Source: Liolophura sinensis | Lineage: Eukaryota; Mollusca; Polyplacophora; Chitonida; Chitonidae | DNA length: 64,000 nucleotides | Assembly (NCBI RefSeq): GCF_032854445.1 | Contig: NC_088295.1 | Span: 45,247,385 to 45,311,384, forward strand | Direction of reading: 5' to 3' | Shown: in pieces, positions 46,385 to 58,469 of the stretch | Layout of the letters: every line of letters starts with the position of its first letter | Position numbering within the stretch: the first letter of the stretch is position 1 | The notes under the pieces: model-generated | Database searches by the model: none | Seen by the model: only the letters and a program-made list of their open reading frames with translations | Told to the model about the DNA's origin: nothing | Program-made: the position numbers and the translations under genes

Positions 46385-46850
46385 ACAGCACAATGACACA
46401 AGCAAATTAATACCCCCCCATCCCCCCAAATGCATTAATATTAATTACAAAATGCTAAAATTGGTCAATGGTCTACAATTATTCAAATGTTGCATTATCA
46501 TCACATTTAATAAACAGTAAAATGAAAACAGAGCATCCCAGACCTCGGGGATGCTTAGTCCACCAGCAGAAATATACAGGAATACAATGTGCAAGACTAT
46601 ACATCATGGAACATAACCCAGAGGAGAGACGAAGGTGTGATGGCTAGCAAATAAAAACTCGGCCTCTTGTCAGTTTACCTCAGTTAGGGATCTAAACTAC
46701 TTTAATGGTACAGGTAGTAACTTACAATCTCCTTGGTATCACGGCCCAAACAGAATTAGGTAAAAAATATGCTGTGATGTTAATTAGTATCTGCTATACG
46801 TCACTGATCTAGAATCAATCAAATTCTGTATTATCTTTGCATTTAATAAA
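46385..46850. repeat. Dispersed intronic repeat, ZP-B intron 1 copies (two partial)
   Basis: One part near 46440-46540 (cattatcatcacatttaata) and another at 46610-46850 (cgaaggtgtgatggctagca, cctcttgtcagtttacctca, acagaattaggtaaaaaata). They match the intron 6 copy in ZP-B. Confidence 0.55.
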
Positions 46851-46853
46851 CAC

Positions 46854-47087
46854 CGCTAACGCAGCGTAATGACCCAGGAGTCTCTCACTAATGCGGTCGA
46901 TGTGAGTTCAAGTCCAGCTCATGCTGGCTTCCTCTCCGGCCGTACGTGGGAAGGTCTGCCAGCAGCCTGCGGATGATCTTGGGTTTTCCCCCGGGCTCTG
47001 TCCGGTTTCCACCCACCATAGTGCTGGCCGCCGTCGTATAAGTGAAATATTCTTGAGTACGGCGTAAAATACCAATCAAATAAATAA
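46854..47087 (+). mobile_element. AATAAA-tail SINE with 13-bp target-site duplication
   Basis: Long, well-preserved copy from 'cgctaacgcagcgtaatgac' through 'gagttcaagtccagctcatg' (B-box-like) to 'caatcaaataaataa'. It is flanked by 'atttaataaacac' at 46841-46853 and 47088-47100. It lies inside the dispersed repeat in ZP-B intron 1. Confidence 0.92.
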
Positions 47088-47471
47088 ATTTAATAAACAC
47101 TAACGTGAAAACATTGCAAATAAACTGTTATGAGTACATATTTTAAAACTGAGCAACATAGTAGGTAAAAAAGGTAACTCTAATTAAATTTCCGTCATTA
47201 AAACACACTTTAGAGAGAAAAAGATTGTCTGTGTACGGGCGGACTCACAAACACACGCGGGCGATTATAGTTGGTACGAAAACTCTTCACGCTTGTACCT
47301 TCTGGCTATGTACGCGACCGATGAAGTATTCAAACATGTATTAGCATAGGGTAACAGCTTTTAACCGTGGCGTTAGATGTCATTATTAAAAGTAAGCAAA
47401 CATGAAAGACAGCGGTTTGGGGAGGAATACTTTGAGTATGGTAGAATTGCGTAAATGACTTACTTACTCAC

Positions 47472-47515
47472 AGTTTTTGTCCATAGGCGATCTTTTTCGG
47501 GCAGGTAGCGCGGCG
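47472..47515 (-). other. ZP-B untranslated first exon
   Basis: Minus-strand end AAAACT|gtgagtaag matches the first-exon ends of ZP-A and ZP-C. The 5' limit is estimated. Confidence 0.5.
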
Positions 47516-47540
47516 ACAGAGCTGAAAGTGCACTGATCCG

Positions 47541-47552
47541 TGCTTCTATTTG
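47541..47552 (-). promoter_or_regulatory. Degenerate TATA-position sequence of ZP-B
   Basis: At the spacing where ZP-A and ZP-C have TATAAAA, ZP-B reads AAATAGAAGC on the minus strand. The start site may be TATA-less or shifted. Confidence 0.3.
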
Positions 47553-47959
47553 CAGTCACGTGCAGTCATCTGTAGCATTTAACGCTTTGACTGTGAAAGG
47601 TGGGGCCCTCCACCCTACACGACCTGACCTACTGAGATAATATGTCATAGACAGCGGCGACTAGAAGGATTAGATTTTTAGACGAAATTCTTTGTCTGTT
47701 TTTCGTTCTGTCTCTCGGTCGGTCAAATTTTTAACCTCCCATTTTTCAAAATGAGCAATGCATTTCACATAGTGAGGGGCATGAAAGAAAGACGAAAACG
47801 ACTTTATTCTGGAGCTTGCAGCTATTTTTTTTTCTTCTTTTTTTCATTTTGAGTTTTTCGTTTGTTGAAGACCACTTGTCTTCCACCAATCCGACGTGCA
47901 AGTCTGTACGTCACATGTTTGAATAATTTAATGATTATAGCATAACGCCATATATTATA

Positions 47960-48135
47960 TATTTATTTATTTGATTGGTGTTTTACACTGTACTCAAAAA
48001 TATTTCTATTATACGACGGCGGCCAGCATTATGGTTAGAGGAAACTGGACAGAACCCGAGGGAAACCCACGACCATGCCCAGGTTGTAGCCAGACTTTCC
48101 CCGGCAACTGGCCGGACAGAAAGCCAGCTTTTGTA
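47960..48135 (-). mobile_element. AATAAA-tail SINE
   Basis: 'tttatttgattggtgtttta', 'acgacggcggccagcattat' and 'gggaaacccacgaccatgcc', ending near 'actggccggacagaaagcca'. Confidence 0.88.
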
Positions 48136-48920
48136 TGTCACATATGAGAAGCTTAAATATAAGTAACTGTATTTTCTTCCGGGCAATCCAATTGCCTTCA
48201 CTGGTCGTTATCTGTTAGCGAAAAGGTTTTGAGTATGGCGTTAAAGAACAATGAATCCATCCATCAATCAATCAATCAGTTTAACCAATGCTTTGCTGGA
48301 GCACGTGCTAATGAATATACACCAGATATGACCCACACACAACAAAAGTTACCCATTCACTGAAACAGAGCAAATCAGTACTAGTCACAATTATTTTGGT
48401 GGGAAATACCAAGATTGCCTCTTATGAAGTCCGTACAGACCATTCATTTTTGTGTAATATCAAAACAAGGGTTGCATCGCATTGCCATTAATCTCTTTTT
48501 GACAACATGGGATTCTGGGTTGCAAATTGCACTTTGCTGCCACATCGATCGACCGAATCGTCTAATCATTTTGTCCCAAACTAGTCTCTGGACAGTGACG
48601 TCGCTAGTTCGAATCCAACATTCGCCGGTTTGGCAGTGGACTTTATATATTAAGAGGTGTGTCTGTTGCTTGGCGAGGTGTGGTGGTTTTTTCCTGTACT
48701 ATGCCCAATTTCTTTTAAGTATGACAACCGTAACGTGAATCCAATTTTTTGAGTATGGTACAAAAAATGGTAGTCCATAACTAAACTAATCACTTCGACC
48801 ATTTAATGTCACTAACGCTCCACGAACAGTGCGAGCAAAGAATCCACACATTCTCTGTCTACAGCTGGACTCCTTGTGTCTTAGGGCTCGAAAGACAAGC
48901 GTCTTAGCCACTCTGCCAAC
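48136..48920. other. No gene recognised
   Basis: Contains (aatc)n near 48268-48280, and tRNA-head-like fragments near 48600 and 48880-48920. Confidence 0.45.
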
Positions 48921-48925
48921 ACAGA

Positions 48926-49118
48926 TTTATTTATATATTTGATTGGTGTTTTACATCGTACTCAAGGGTATTTCACATACGATGGCGGTCAGTATTATGG
49001 TGGGAAGAAACCGGGCACAGCCCAGGGGGTGGGGGACCCACAACCATCCACAGGTTGCTGATAGACCTTCTCACGTACGGCCGGGGAGGAAGCCAGCAAG
49101 AGCCCAGCATCTTATACT
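48926..49118 (-). mobile_element. AATAAA-tail SINE
   Basis: 'gattggtgttttacatcgta', 'gatggcggtcagtattatgg' and 'ccacaaccatccacaggttg', ending in 'cacgtacggccggggaggaa'. Confidence 0.87.
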
Positions 49119-49119
49119 C

Positions 49120-50630
49120 TGGAATTATACACATTGCGAAGAATGTAAAACAAGGAATTAACCAACCCATGATGATGATCTGGTGATACCGAGTAGAGAC
49201 ATGTTGATTGCGTTGTGTCGCACTCAGTAATAGTTCACTTTCAAAACTATGACCACGTTTGATAGTGGAAGAAACCAAACACGGCCCATTGGTCGTAATT
49301 TTTCATAAATTTCCAGCGACTTAACCATCTACTTGATAGCCAATAAAAAAAACTATAATTTCAAATATCAACAATTTGAGTGGTTGGCTAAATCGTTCGA
49401 GACATTTTCCTCTGCGTGTTATAGCTGCATTGAATTTCTATTTTTTCTTGTCTTCTTTTCTCACCACCCAGAAAAAAAAGGATAACAAATGTACCTGCCG
49501 TTGTTCCATAGAATGCAGTTCATAACACATATTACTCAAAAACGCACAAGGAATACTGTACGTAACGTCACAACATGCATGATGTAGATTATGAATGGTT
49601 TTGTCACAACAACAGCCACGTGCATTCTGCAGTGGAGTCTTTGGAAGAATTTATTGTGTGGGGGAGGAACATTTTGCAACATATTTCATTCGCTTTACAA
49701 GATGAATAATTTGGAACTTTTCCTTCGTATTAAAGGATGGCGTCATTTATTGAACTGCATTTAAAATTGCAGCACATAAAAGGCTCATCTGTTCCAGAGC
49801 AGTTAATTTAGGATCTAGAATATTTAGTTGGGCACTTGTTATTTCGTATATGTCCCAATGCCTGGAATTCTGTGCAGTATAAAAAGGCATAGTGTAATAT
49901 ATTCGCCAGGCAAACGTTGGGACGTTTAAAGGGGAACAACTGTAAAGGCTACACTGATCTCATGGTGTAGCAAAATAAAGTAAGCGACTTGTTCGTCAAG
50001 GGTGTGTTGGACACAGACCCCCATTACAACTTCCGTTTTTCGGTAGGGACAATTGTAGTTCTGTGAATTTTAGGGTATAAAGTCTTTTTTTGCTCCCAGG
50101 CGTCCATTTTTGGTGCACAGGTGCATGCTTGGTATTAAAATGCTGGAAACTGTCTAAACTTTGAGGAGGTATGAGCTTTATTGATGAAAGTTTGAAATTC
50201 TGGGTGAGAGGACACAAGGTGTGAGGTAGTGATGAGGCTGCGAGTGACGTCCCCTTGGCGTTGCTAGGCACGTCCCCCAGCTGCCGGCATGAAAAGGTCC
50301 AGATTTTGACGGTCAACCTATGTCAAGATTTTTATGGCTTCTTTCTCACAGGCTGGGCCAGGTATGCACCAAAGCTTATTGGCCACGGAATGTTTTGGAC
50401 TGAGCTACAGCGCTAGACGTTAACATTGTCGCTTATGGAAAATTAATGGGGGTCCGAGGCCTGTTAAGGACATGATAGAACTTACATACTAGAACAGGAC
50501 AAAAAATAATTCTACCCAATAACAGGAATGTTAAAAAACACATTTCAAACAAATTACAGAGATACATTTGCTATAAACTATACCTATCGTTATATTTAAA
50601 TCGGAGGTTCACAATGTGGAGTTTTGAATT
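49120..50630. other. No gene recognised
   Basis: A 106-codon minus ORF at 49996-50316 has no domain I recognise. No splice or promoter support. Confidence 0.5.
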
Positions 50631-50637
50631 TGATCAC

Positions 50638-50860
50638 GGGGCCTCCTTGGCTCAGTTGGTTAGTATGCTAGCTAGTAAGTCCAGTTCATGCTGACTTTCC
50701 CTCCGGCTGTACGTGGAGAGGTCTTTCAGCAAACTTCGGATGGTCGTGGGTTTCGCCCGGACTCTGCCAGGTTCCCTCCCACCACAATGCTGGCCGCCGT
50801 CATATAAGTGAAATATTCTTGAGTACGGCGTAAAACACCAATCAAATAAATAGAATCAAT
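50638..50860 (+). mobile_element. AATAAA-tail SINE with tRNA head
   Basis: The head 'ggggcctccttggctcagtt' plus 'ggttag' (A-box) has an internal deletion before 'agtccagttcatgctgactt'. Core and tail ('gagtacggcgtaaaacacca') are intact. Confidence 0.9.
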
Positions 50861-50975
50861 AAATTATTCAATTTGATTGTTTTGGATTCACGCAAGTTGA
50901 CTTCTGACGCAAACAGAAAGACTTTATAATGATCAGTATGTCAAGATTCAAACTGGCTTTCCGGATGAAATACAA

Positions 50976-50981
50976 TTTATT
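50976..50981 (-). terminator. Candidate poly(A) signal of ZP-C
   Basis: Minus-strand AATAAA, about 210 nt past the ZP-C stop, the nearest canonical hexamer found. Confidence 0.45.
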
Positions 50982-51191
50982 AGGGAATAATCAATAGCAG
51001 TGATTAACAAAGTTTGGTGTTTGGTTTGGGAATCTTTAAATTTTAAAACGTAAACATACATGTAAAGTCTTCTAAAGAAAATTAAACAAAAAACAAAAAC
51101 AAAAGACAACAAAAAATAATGAATTGAAATCTCTGCGTAGCTTAGTCATGAAGTTTCGTCCAAGGCAGAAACGAGCTGTCAATCACAAGGT

Positions 51192-54100
51192 TTATGCCCC
51201 TTGCTTCTGAAGTTCACGACGCCTGGTGGTGAGCAAGTAAACCATGGCAACCATGGCAACCAATAGCAGCACAGCAAGGACAGTCACCGTTAGGATGAAA
51301 CCAAGGCTCTTCACACACATCGTTGGACTAGAGTCTTGTTGACCGTTTTGTTGGCCCTTCTGCTGGCCGTTCTGTTGATCTGTGAAACAAACATTTTAGA
51401 TGTTTACTCGATAAGGAACAACAAATTCGAATGCAAATCGTAAACGCCAGCTGCTATTTCGGCATAAATTTCATTCTATGTTGTATGCAGTGTCTCCTCA
51501 GAATTAACACCGACCTGAGAACTTTAACCTGCATGTCAGTAACAATTTTATGTACACAGCAAAGTACTTAATATTTATCGTGGTGCATAACATAACGTGG
51601 TGCATGAAAAATTCCAGCTACAAAAGAGTCCATAGCCACATGTAAGTACTTTCTTACCTCGGGCAATTTTCATTCTAACTGTACAGCTCTATACAACTAC
51701 AGTTAACATTGCATACACACACCCCTTTCCTCTTTTAACTTTTGTTGAATATGGGCGAAAAACACAGCCATACATACCAGGTAGTTCAGAGCTGCTCCCT
51801 TGAAAATTGCCTTTAAGTTCAAAATCTGTAAATTAGGGTAATAATGAAAAAATTAAAACACAGCCGCCCGTTTATACAGTAGCTATTCATTATTTGTAGC
51901 ACGACACCCAGTATACTTTCCATCCACAACTCCAATCACGAAAAAATGAATGAACTACCATCCATACCTGAGGCAGTTGTACCGACAGAGAGAATTTCGA
52001 TTGAAGTCACCATTTTCACAGTTTTGTCTTCAGCGGATTCATCACCAGCCGCTCGCCTCTTTCTCTTTCCTGGTGGTGTTTCACAGTTTGGCTGGACAAT
52101 AAAATGCAGACTGATGTTTGAACTACGGTAAAAATCATTGCTTCATAAACCTAACCGACGTTGGTTGTAAAATATGGACCAAATAAATTAACGAATTTAA
52201 GTTTTTATCTGGACACACCTGCCTACGGTCGATGGTTTCCGTAACCCATAAACCTGACTGCCGATATATATGTCAAAAATTCTTCAGTTTCATGTAAACA
52301 AATATATCGGTGTTCCATTAATTAAAATAAACACAATGAAATAAAACTCTCAGAATGCAAAGCTTGATTACAGTCGAATGAATCTTATCCTCACTACAGA
52401 TAAAGAGACAATACTGTAGAATTGTGTCGTGTACCTCGCAATGGTGAAGAATTGATAATAGGTTCATATCCAAATTCGATTCTCTACCAACATGAAATTG
52501 TTTGGTGCTTGTTTCACACCCAAGCGGTGCACAAAATGTCAACAAAACCCGTGCGAAACTTTTGCTGAAATTTTTTTTGACAGATAAACAGACAAAAAGA
52601 CAGACAGGCAGAGAGATAGACAGGCAGACGGATAGACAGGCATAAACGTATCCTCCTTTTCTGGAGGTAATAATTTTAAAGGACATAAATACAAATTAAA
52701 ATTGGAATGGAAATGAACTAGATTGAATTAAATTCTCTGTGGTGATAACTCACATACCCCATTGCATGATGATGGGCAGATGTTTATCACGCATTCAAAA
52801 TCCACACGTTTGGTATCGGACCCTTCCAAGGCGAAAAGCTGAATGGGAAACGCTGCTGAAAGTGGTGCTGAATTAAATCCAGTTAGTTTAAACAAACCGA
52901 CCTTGTCCGCTGGCACACAACTGGAACACAACAGGAACACAACAGTTTACATGTTACAAGCAGGACCAATGTCCACTGAATTGACTGTTAAACATGCTGT
53001 GATGGACTCGGATCTGTCGTATCAGTCATGTAAGGCGGAATCACGCTTTAAAGCGAGATTTTCAGGTTATCGGATAGACTCTTGTGTCACGTGTCATTTC
53101 TATCATTTTAAATTAAAATTCACTTTGAGAAGCAGATTTTGCATTACACAACTATATCCCACAGTTCTGCAGAGTGAAAGCTGCAAACATTGTGTGGATC
53201 CGGTCCAGTCTAAAACGAGGCAATATGGCAAAATGGCAGATTTCATTTGGAGAGAGCAGCACCTTGTTTGGAGCAAAATATTCGCCAGTTGATGGACTTG
53301 GGCGTGCAAGATTATAACATTCTTCACGTTCTTAACGCGCTTTTTGACTGAACGGCAGACCTTTACTTTCTTTCTGCAAGGGGATCCAAGTAATTGAGCA
53401 GCTATAAAGTTGCCCCACAGTTACCCTAACAATGCCACTATAGTTTTCAATCACCAATCACAAGAGAGCTACAGTATATTCTAACCAGTAGCTTAAAGAT
53501 ATAATAAAGGAATGTAATACCGGCAGAAATTACAAATACAAATGTCACATAGCGCATGACGCATTTGTTTCTCAACATGACATATTACAAAAAGAAATGT
53601 AGTAGACAAAATGAAAAAGATATCAGAAATAACACTTCTTAACTTACAAGTTTTCGATTATAGGCAAGCTGACAGTTCCACTTTTCACAGCGCACGACTT
53701 AACCTTGATGCCCTTTTCATCTGAAAATATACGGCGACTTAAAACATAGATTTCAAAACTAATATCTTGAATAATCCTGTGATAAACCTAGTTAAAATAT
53801 TTATTTACAATTCACCTTTCATCAGATACCTGACAAATCTTCTGACCTACATCTGCACAGCCAAGCCAGAAGTGACTCGAGTCGAGAACGTGACACCCAT
53901 AGGCCAGTCAACGGCTCATTCGAAAGAGACGCATTTTTTGAAAAAATCTAGAACACACTTAGGCTTCAGGGATTCAAGTACATGATCACCTGGCAGCAAC
54001 CTGCGGACGATCGTGTGTTTCCCCAGTGCTATGCCATAGTTTTTTCACCATAGTGCTGACCGCCGTCGTATATACGTGAAATATTCCTGAGCAGGACATA

Positions 54101-57100
54101 AAACACAAATCAGACAAATAAATGTATTATCCTCTAAGCCCTATGAGATCCAGAGTGGTGGCGTGTCAAAGTCTGCATTGGCAAGCCATCTGTGAGTCAG
54201 ACCAACGTCGGACATGTTTTGAATTTGAAACTACGCGCCGGCAGTTCGAAACTTCGGCCAGGTTTTTATTTTTTTGTTTATTTTTTTCACCTTTTTTGTT
54301 TGATATTTCTTGGGGGGTTTTTCTCTTTTTTTTTAGAACCCTATCCAATGGATTTCGTGGTCAACATTCTTCCCTTCAAACAATCAGATTGTACTTTGTC
54401 TGAGGTGAGCATTAACAAAGTAATTACTGTCCGAAGATGCCGATTCTCACGCATGCTTCTGATGACTTTGAAATCTCATTGAAAGTTTCCGTGTACAGTA
54501 GGGCTGGGCTGTACGTATGGAGAGGTTAGAGCCTTCAGCTCTACCTGTTGTATGCAGGCTTAAATGATTTTTTGGCCAGTATCATTTAATCAGTTTAATA
54601 TCTTTCAAAGCGATAAATATAGACATCTACTTACCGTCATCTGTGCCGTTCATTGTGACCCTAAGAACTAAATTGTCTCCAAAGGCTGCCTTAGTGACTG
54701 GGGCTTGGTTTGAATCCGACACTTCGATACTGTACACCATGTCATGACCAGAGATGGCTGTCTTGTCAACAGCGATTGGACTTCCACTGTTAAGAATAAC
54801 ATGTTCAGGAAAACGTTGAGCTTATACACTTTTAAGAGCGGTTTTAACAACGCTGAATGGCCCTTGTTTAGCTGATTTTTATCATAAGTGCTCAAACAGA
54901 ATATACATCTATCAATATAGCGTTGGGATATGTGATATAAATTTTTTTACAAACACACACACATCTATCACCCACCTTTCCTTCTAAATTACTTTATTAC
55001 CACGCCGCTTTATATCTACTAACTAGGCCGCATATAGAGTGACACAATAAGAACAACAATAAAAATGCCTTAAACGGCTCAAAAATATAGCCTATACATC
55101 AATAATTTGCAATATGAGGTTGTGTATTGCCAAACAATGCTTTGTGTTTTTTTTTTCACATCCATGCTGCTAAAGTGCATCCGCCACTGAAGTATCATGC
55201 CGAAAACACCAGACATGACACCCCATCCAGTCACATTATAATGACACCTGGCCAACCAGTCTTGTTTCCTTGCTTTAACCTTTCAGTGCTGAGCGCCACT
55301 ACAGGCACTAATGGAAACCATTTTTAAGGACTTTCGTGTGACCTTACCCCGGTTTAATCCCAGGTCTCCCTTATCACTTCAACCACTAGCAAACGATTAA
55401 GTATAATATCCAATATATATATCTTTCCATTACCGTTAAACCATGCACATCACGGATGCCAACTTTCCCACCTGCAAACGTGTGTTGATTAAACATATGG
55501 AAACGTATTGATGATGCAAAGGTTGGACGAACTCTGATGAGCATCTGTGTATGTTAACCTAGCCATTTATGCAGTGGAATACGGATGAGATATCGATGAA
55601 CTAGAAGTTTAGTGTATGCTGGTGCAGGTTATGTGTCATATTAAAGGAAACATGAAACGCTTTTTTTTAATACTTTTTATTACTGAGTATATAATATGGC
55701 CTAATATGCAGAAGTACAAAAATCTTCCTAACTTTTTTCTTAGGGCGTAAAATTGGAGAACTCAGCGGTCAGTCCGGAAATTAAGTAGCCTGCTGTGGTG
55801 ACGTCAACGATGATAACTTTCAAAAGAACATTATTTGGCCAAAGGCACGCGTTCCCAATATACTCATCGATGACATCCGAGGGATTATTAAGAAATATAA
55901 AATGTGCCTCAAAAAATAATTTTTTTCTCCTCATTTTTTGGCATATCAGTCTTCATTTATATTAAAACAATACTCTGCGGTTATAGTACCTTTCACTTCT
56001 TATTCAACACATGTTTTACGAACAAATCACAAAAGCTTAAACAATTTATTTCTACAATAATGAAAATGATTAATCAAAAAGTAGCCTTAGGAATTGTCAT
56101 ATTCTGTTTGATTTCTGTAATGCTGTGTAACAGTGATATTAGTAAAACTTTTGTCGTTGTTTTTACGGGACGGCACAATGAATTTCTATTTCCAAATAAA
56201 TTATTCCAATTCCAAATTGAAAATGACTTTTTGTTCTTTCCAATGTACTCAACTATGGAGTTAATTTAATAACTTTATATTTTCGACATCTTGAAAAGTT
56301 TCTGAAAATGCTCCCATATCAGAAATATTAAATCAGGATAGAGGGATTAGGTAGTTTTAGATTTTTCAGTTAACCAGTACAATTTAGTAAAAAATGCACA
56401 TCATGCAAAATCAAACAAAAGAAATAGGCCTTTTCTCAACAACAACGCCCTATTGACAGAGCTGCTTCATCGCACCTACAAAATATTGGCCAACATGTAT
56501 CTGTCAAAGAATAGAACTTCTCTTCTCTCAATTATTCATTCCAGACAATCAGTTAATGATATAGGCTAATAGAGGGAATACAGAGATAAAACCTTACAGT
56601 AGGCCGCCGTCAGGGATGAATGTTGTTACATTAACCGATCCTGCTATATACGAACACTTGAAAACAAACACCGGATCTGATTTCTGGTAGACCGAATCGT
56701 ATTCTTGGAGGACAACTTGCATCGCATATTCCGGTTTTGCAGGGTCCTGGAAAACACACGAAGCTGTCTCAAAACACATCGATTAATATTATGTTTACAT
56801 GAACCAGAGTATATTTTAAAAATTAGAAATGTTTCATATAAATTGTACATAGTAGGCATGTGTTGGTTTGGTTACTAATGTCTGCATTTCCCAGGTCTCA
56901 TTGTTCGTGAATGCATGAGACCTTAGATGATAAAAAGTGGTGTACAATGCTCAATGAACACTTGTTGTATCGACTCCTTTTGAAATAAACTACACCTAAT
57001 GAAATATTATTTCAGCAAGGGTTGTAATTTCAAGATTAATGTTTTAGTTTCAACAAATCATAATTGCTTTCATTAAGATGTCGTGCTGACCGCATGAATT

Positions 57101-58384
57101 CACTCTTAAATAGCTCACTGAGTACAGCTCCTGGTATGGACCAGATACATTGTTAGTACAACGGAGTAGTCTCCCTTCGTTGATTTTCTATAGACGCCGT
57201 CGAGTGATTTACCGGTAATTAAACATGACATTTACATAAATAGAGTTGCACTGATTTTGTCAAAACACTCACGCAGTACATATTTATACAATGCACTTTA
57301 AAACTTTCAACCAAAAGCGACTGCAACAACATCTGGGAAAAGTAATGTGATAAATTCTGTCATTTAACATGAACCAATATTTTTATAATGGTATAGATGC
57401 AAAGAAAACTTTCGAAATGGAGTTAACTTGCCAGTTGGTTGATGTCACAATTTGTACGAGCGTCAGAGATGGTAAACACTCCAGAATTTCCTGTGGCAGC
57501 ACACGTGGCTTTGTTTCCAGGACTGGACATCTTAACGACCGGATTGGTGCCGGGGTCTGGGTTTGTATATTTCACACTGAGTGGTCCACCCACGTCTGTT
57601 CCGCAATCGACTTCAACTGAACATAAAACATTTACTATTGTAATATTAAAAATTGTTACAAATTGAACATCAGCTAGGGTCGCGAACTACATTTTATGTA
57701 TCACATCACGGTTTTTTTTATTCGACATTATATACTATCTTTTTATTCATGAATTTCAGTTCAGGTCATGTTTCTATATCTGCTTTATTCTTAATTGTAT
57801 TAGAAACAGAGAGGATCCAACAACAACAAAAACTGACAGGAGAGTAAGACTGCGTGAGCTGGTCTTGAGCTCAAAGCGACAGTATTGGTGAGAGTCTCCT
57901 GCGTCATTGCGCCCCGCTGGCACGCTACTCACCTCTTCCAGGGAGACCACTCATTTACGTTCGTGCTCGCGTTTAAAATCATGGTGTATAGCATGAGCGC
58001 TATATAAACCCCTAATCCGTGGCCTTTTGAGGCTAACATTGTTGAGGACGGCGTAAAACACCAAATAATTAATTTTTTTGTGTTTCGAATATAATGTGAC
58101 TGCATGCAGCGACATCTTGTGGTCAGACCGGATGTTTTACTTACAGTCACTCTCAGTGGCCGTAATTGCTGCATACGTCCCCTGAAACAGTCAAAAAAGG
58201 ACAAACATATTTATTTCATTTATTTAAATTTATTTAAAATTATTTTAGCTGTGTTTATTGTCTTGCTTAAAAAAAGAAACAGCATAAAAAGCTTGGGCAA
58301 GGGGGAGAAATGTAGAGATACATAACTGGTCAGAGAGAGCTAGTTGGAGACAAAAAGACGGGACGGAAGGAGGGAAAAAGCTAA

Positions 58385-58469
<85 letters not shown>

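Noticed and set aside
55904-56269. 121-codon ORF as a gene
   Set aside because: Inside a ZP-C intron on the opposite strand, low-complexity composition and no recognised domain.
57369-57666. Plus-strand ORFs of 75-83 aa
   Set aside because: Antisense shadows of ZP-C exon 4.
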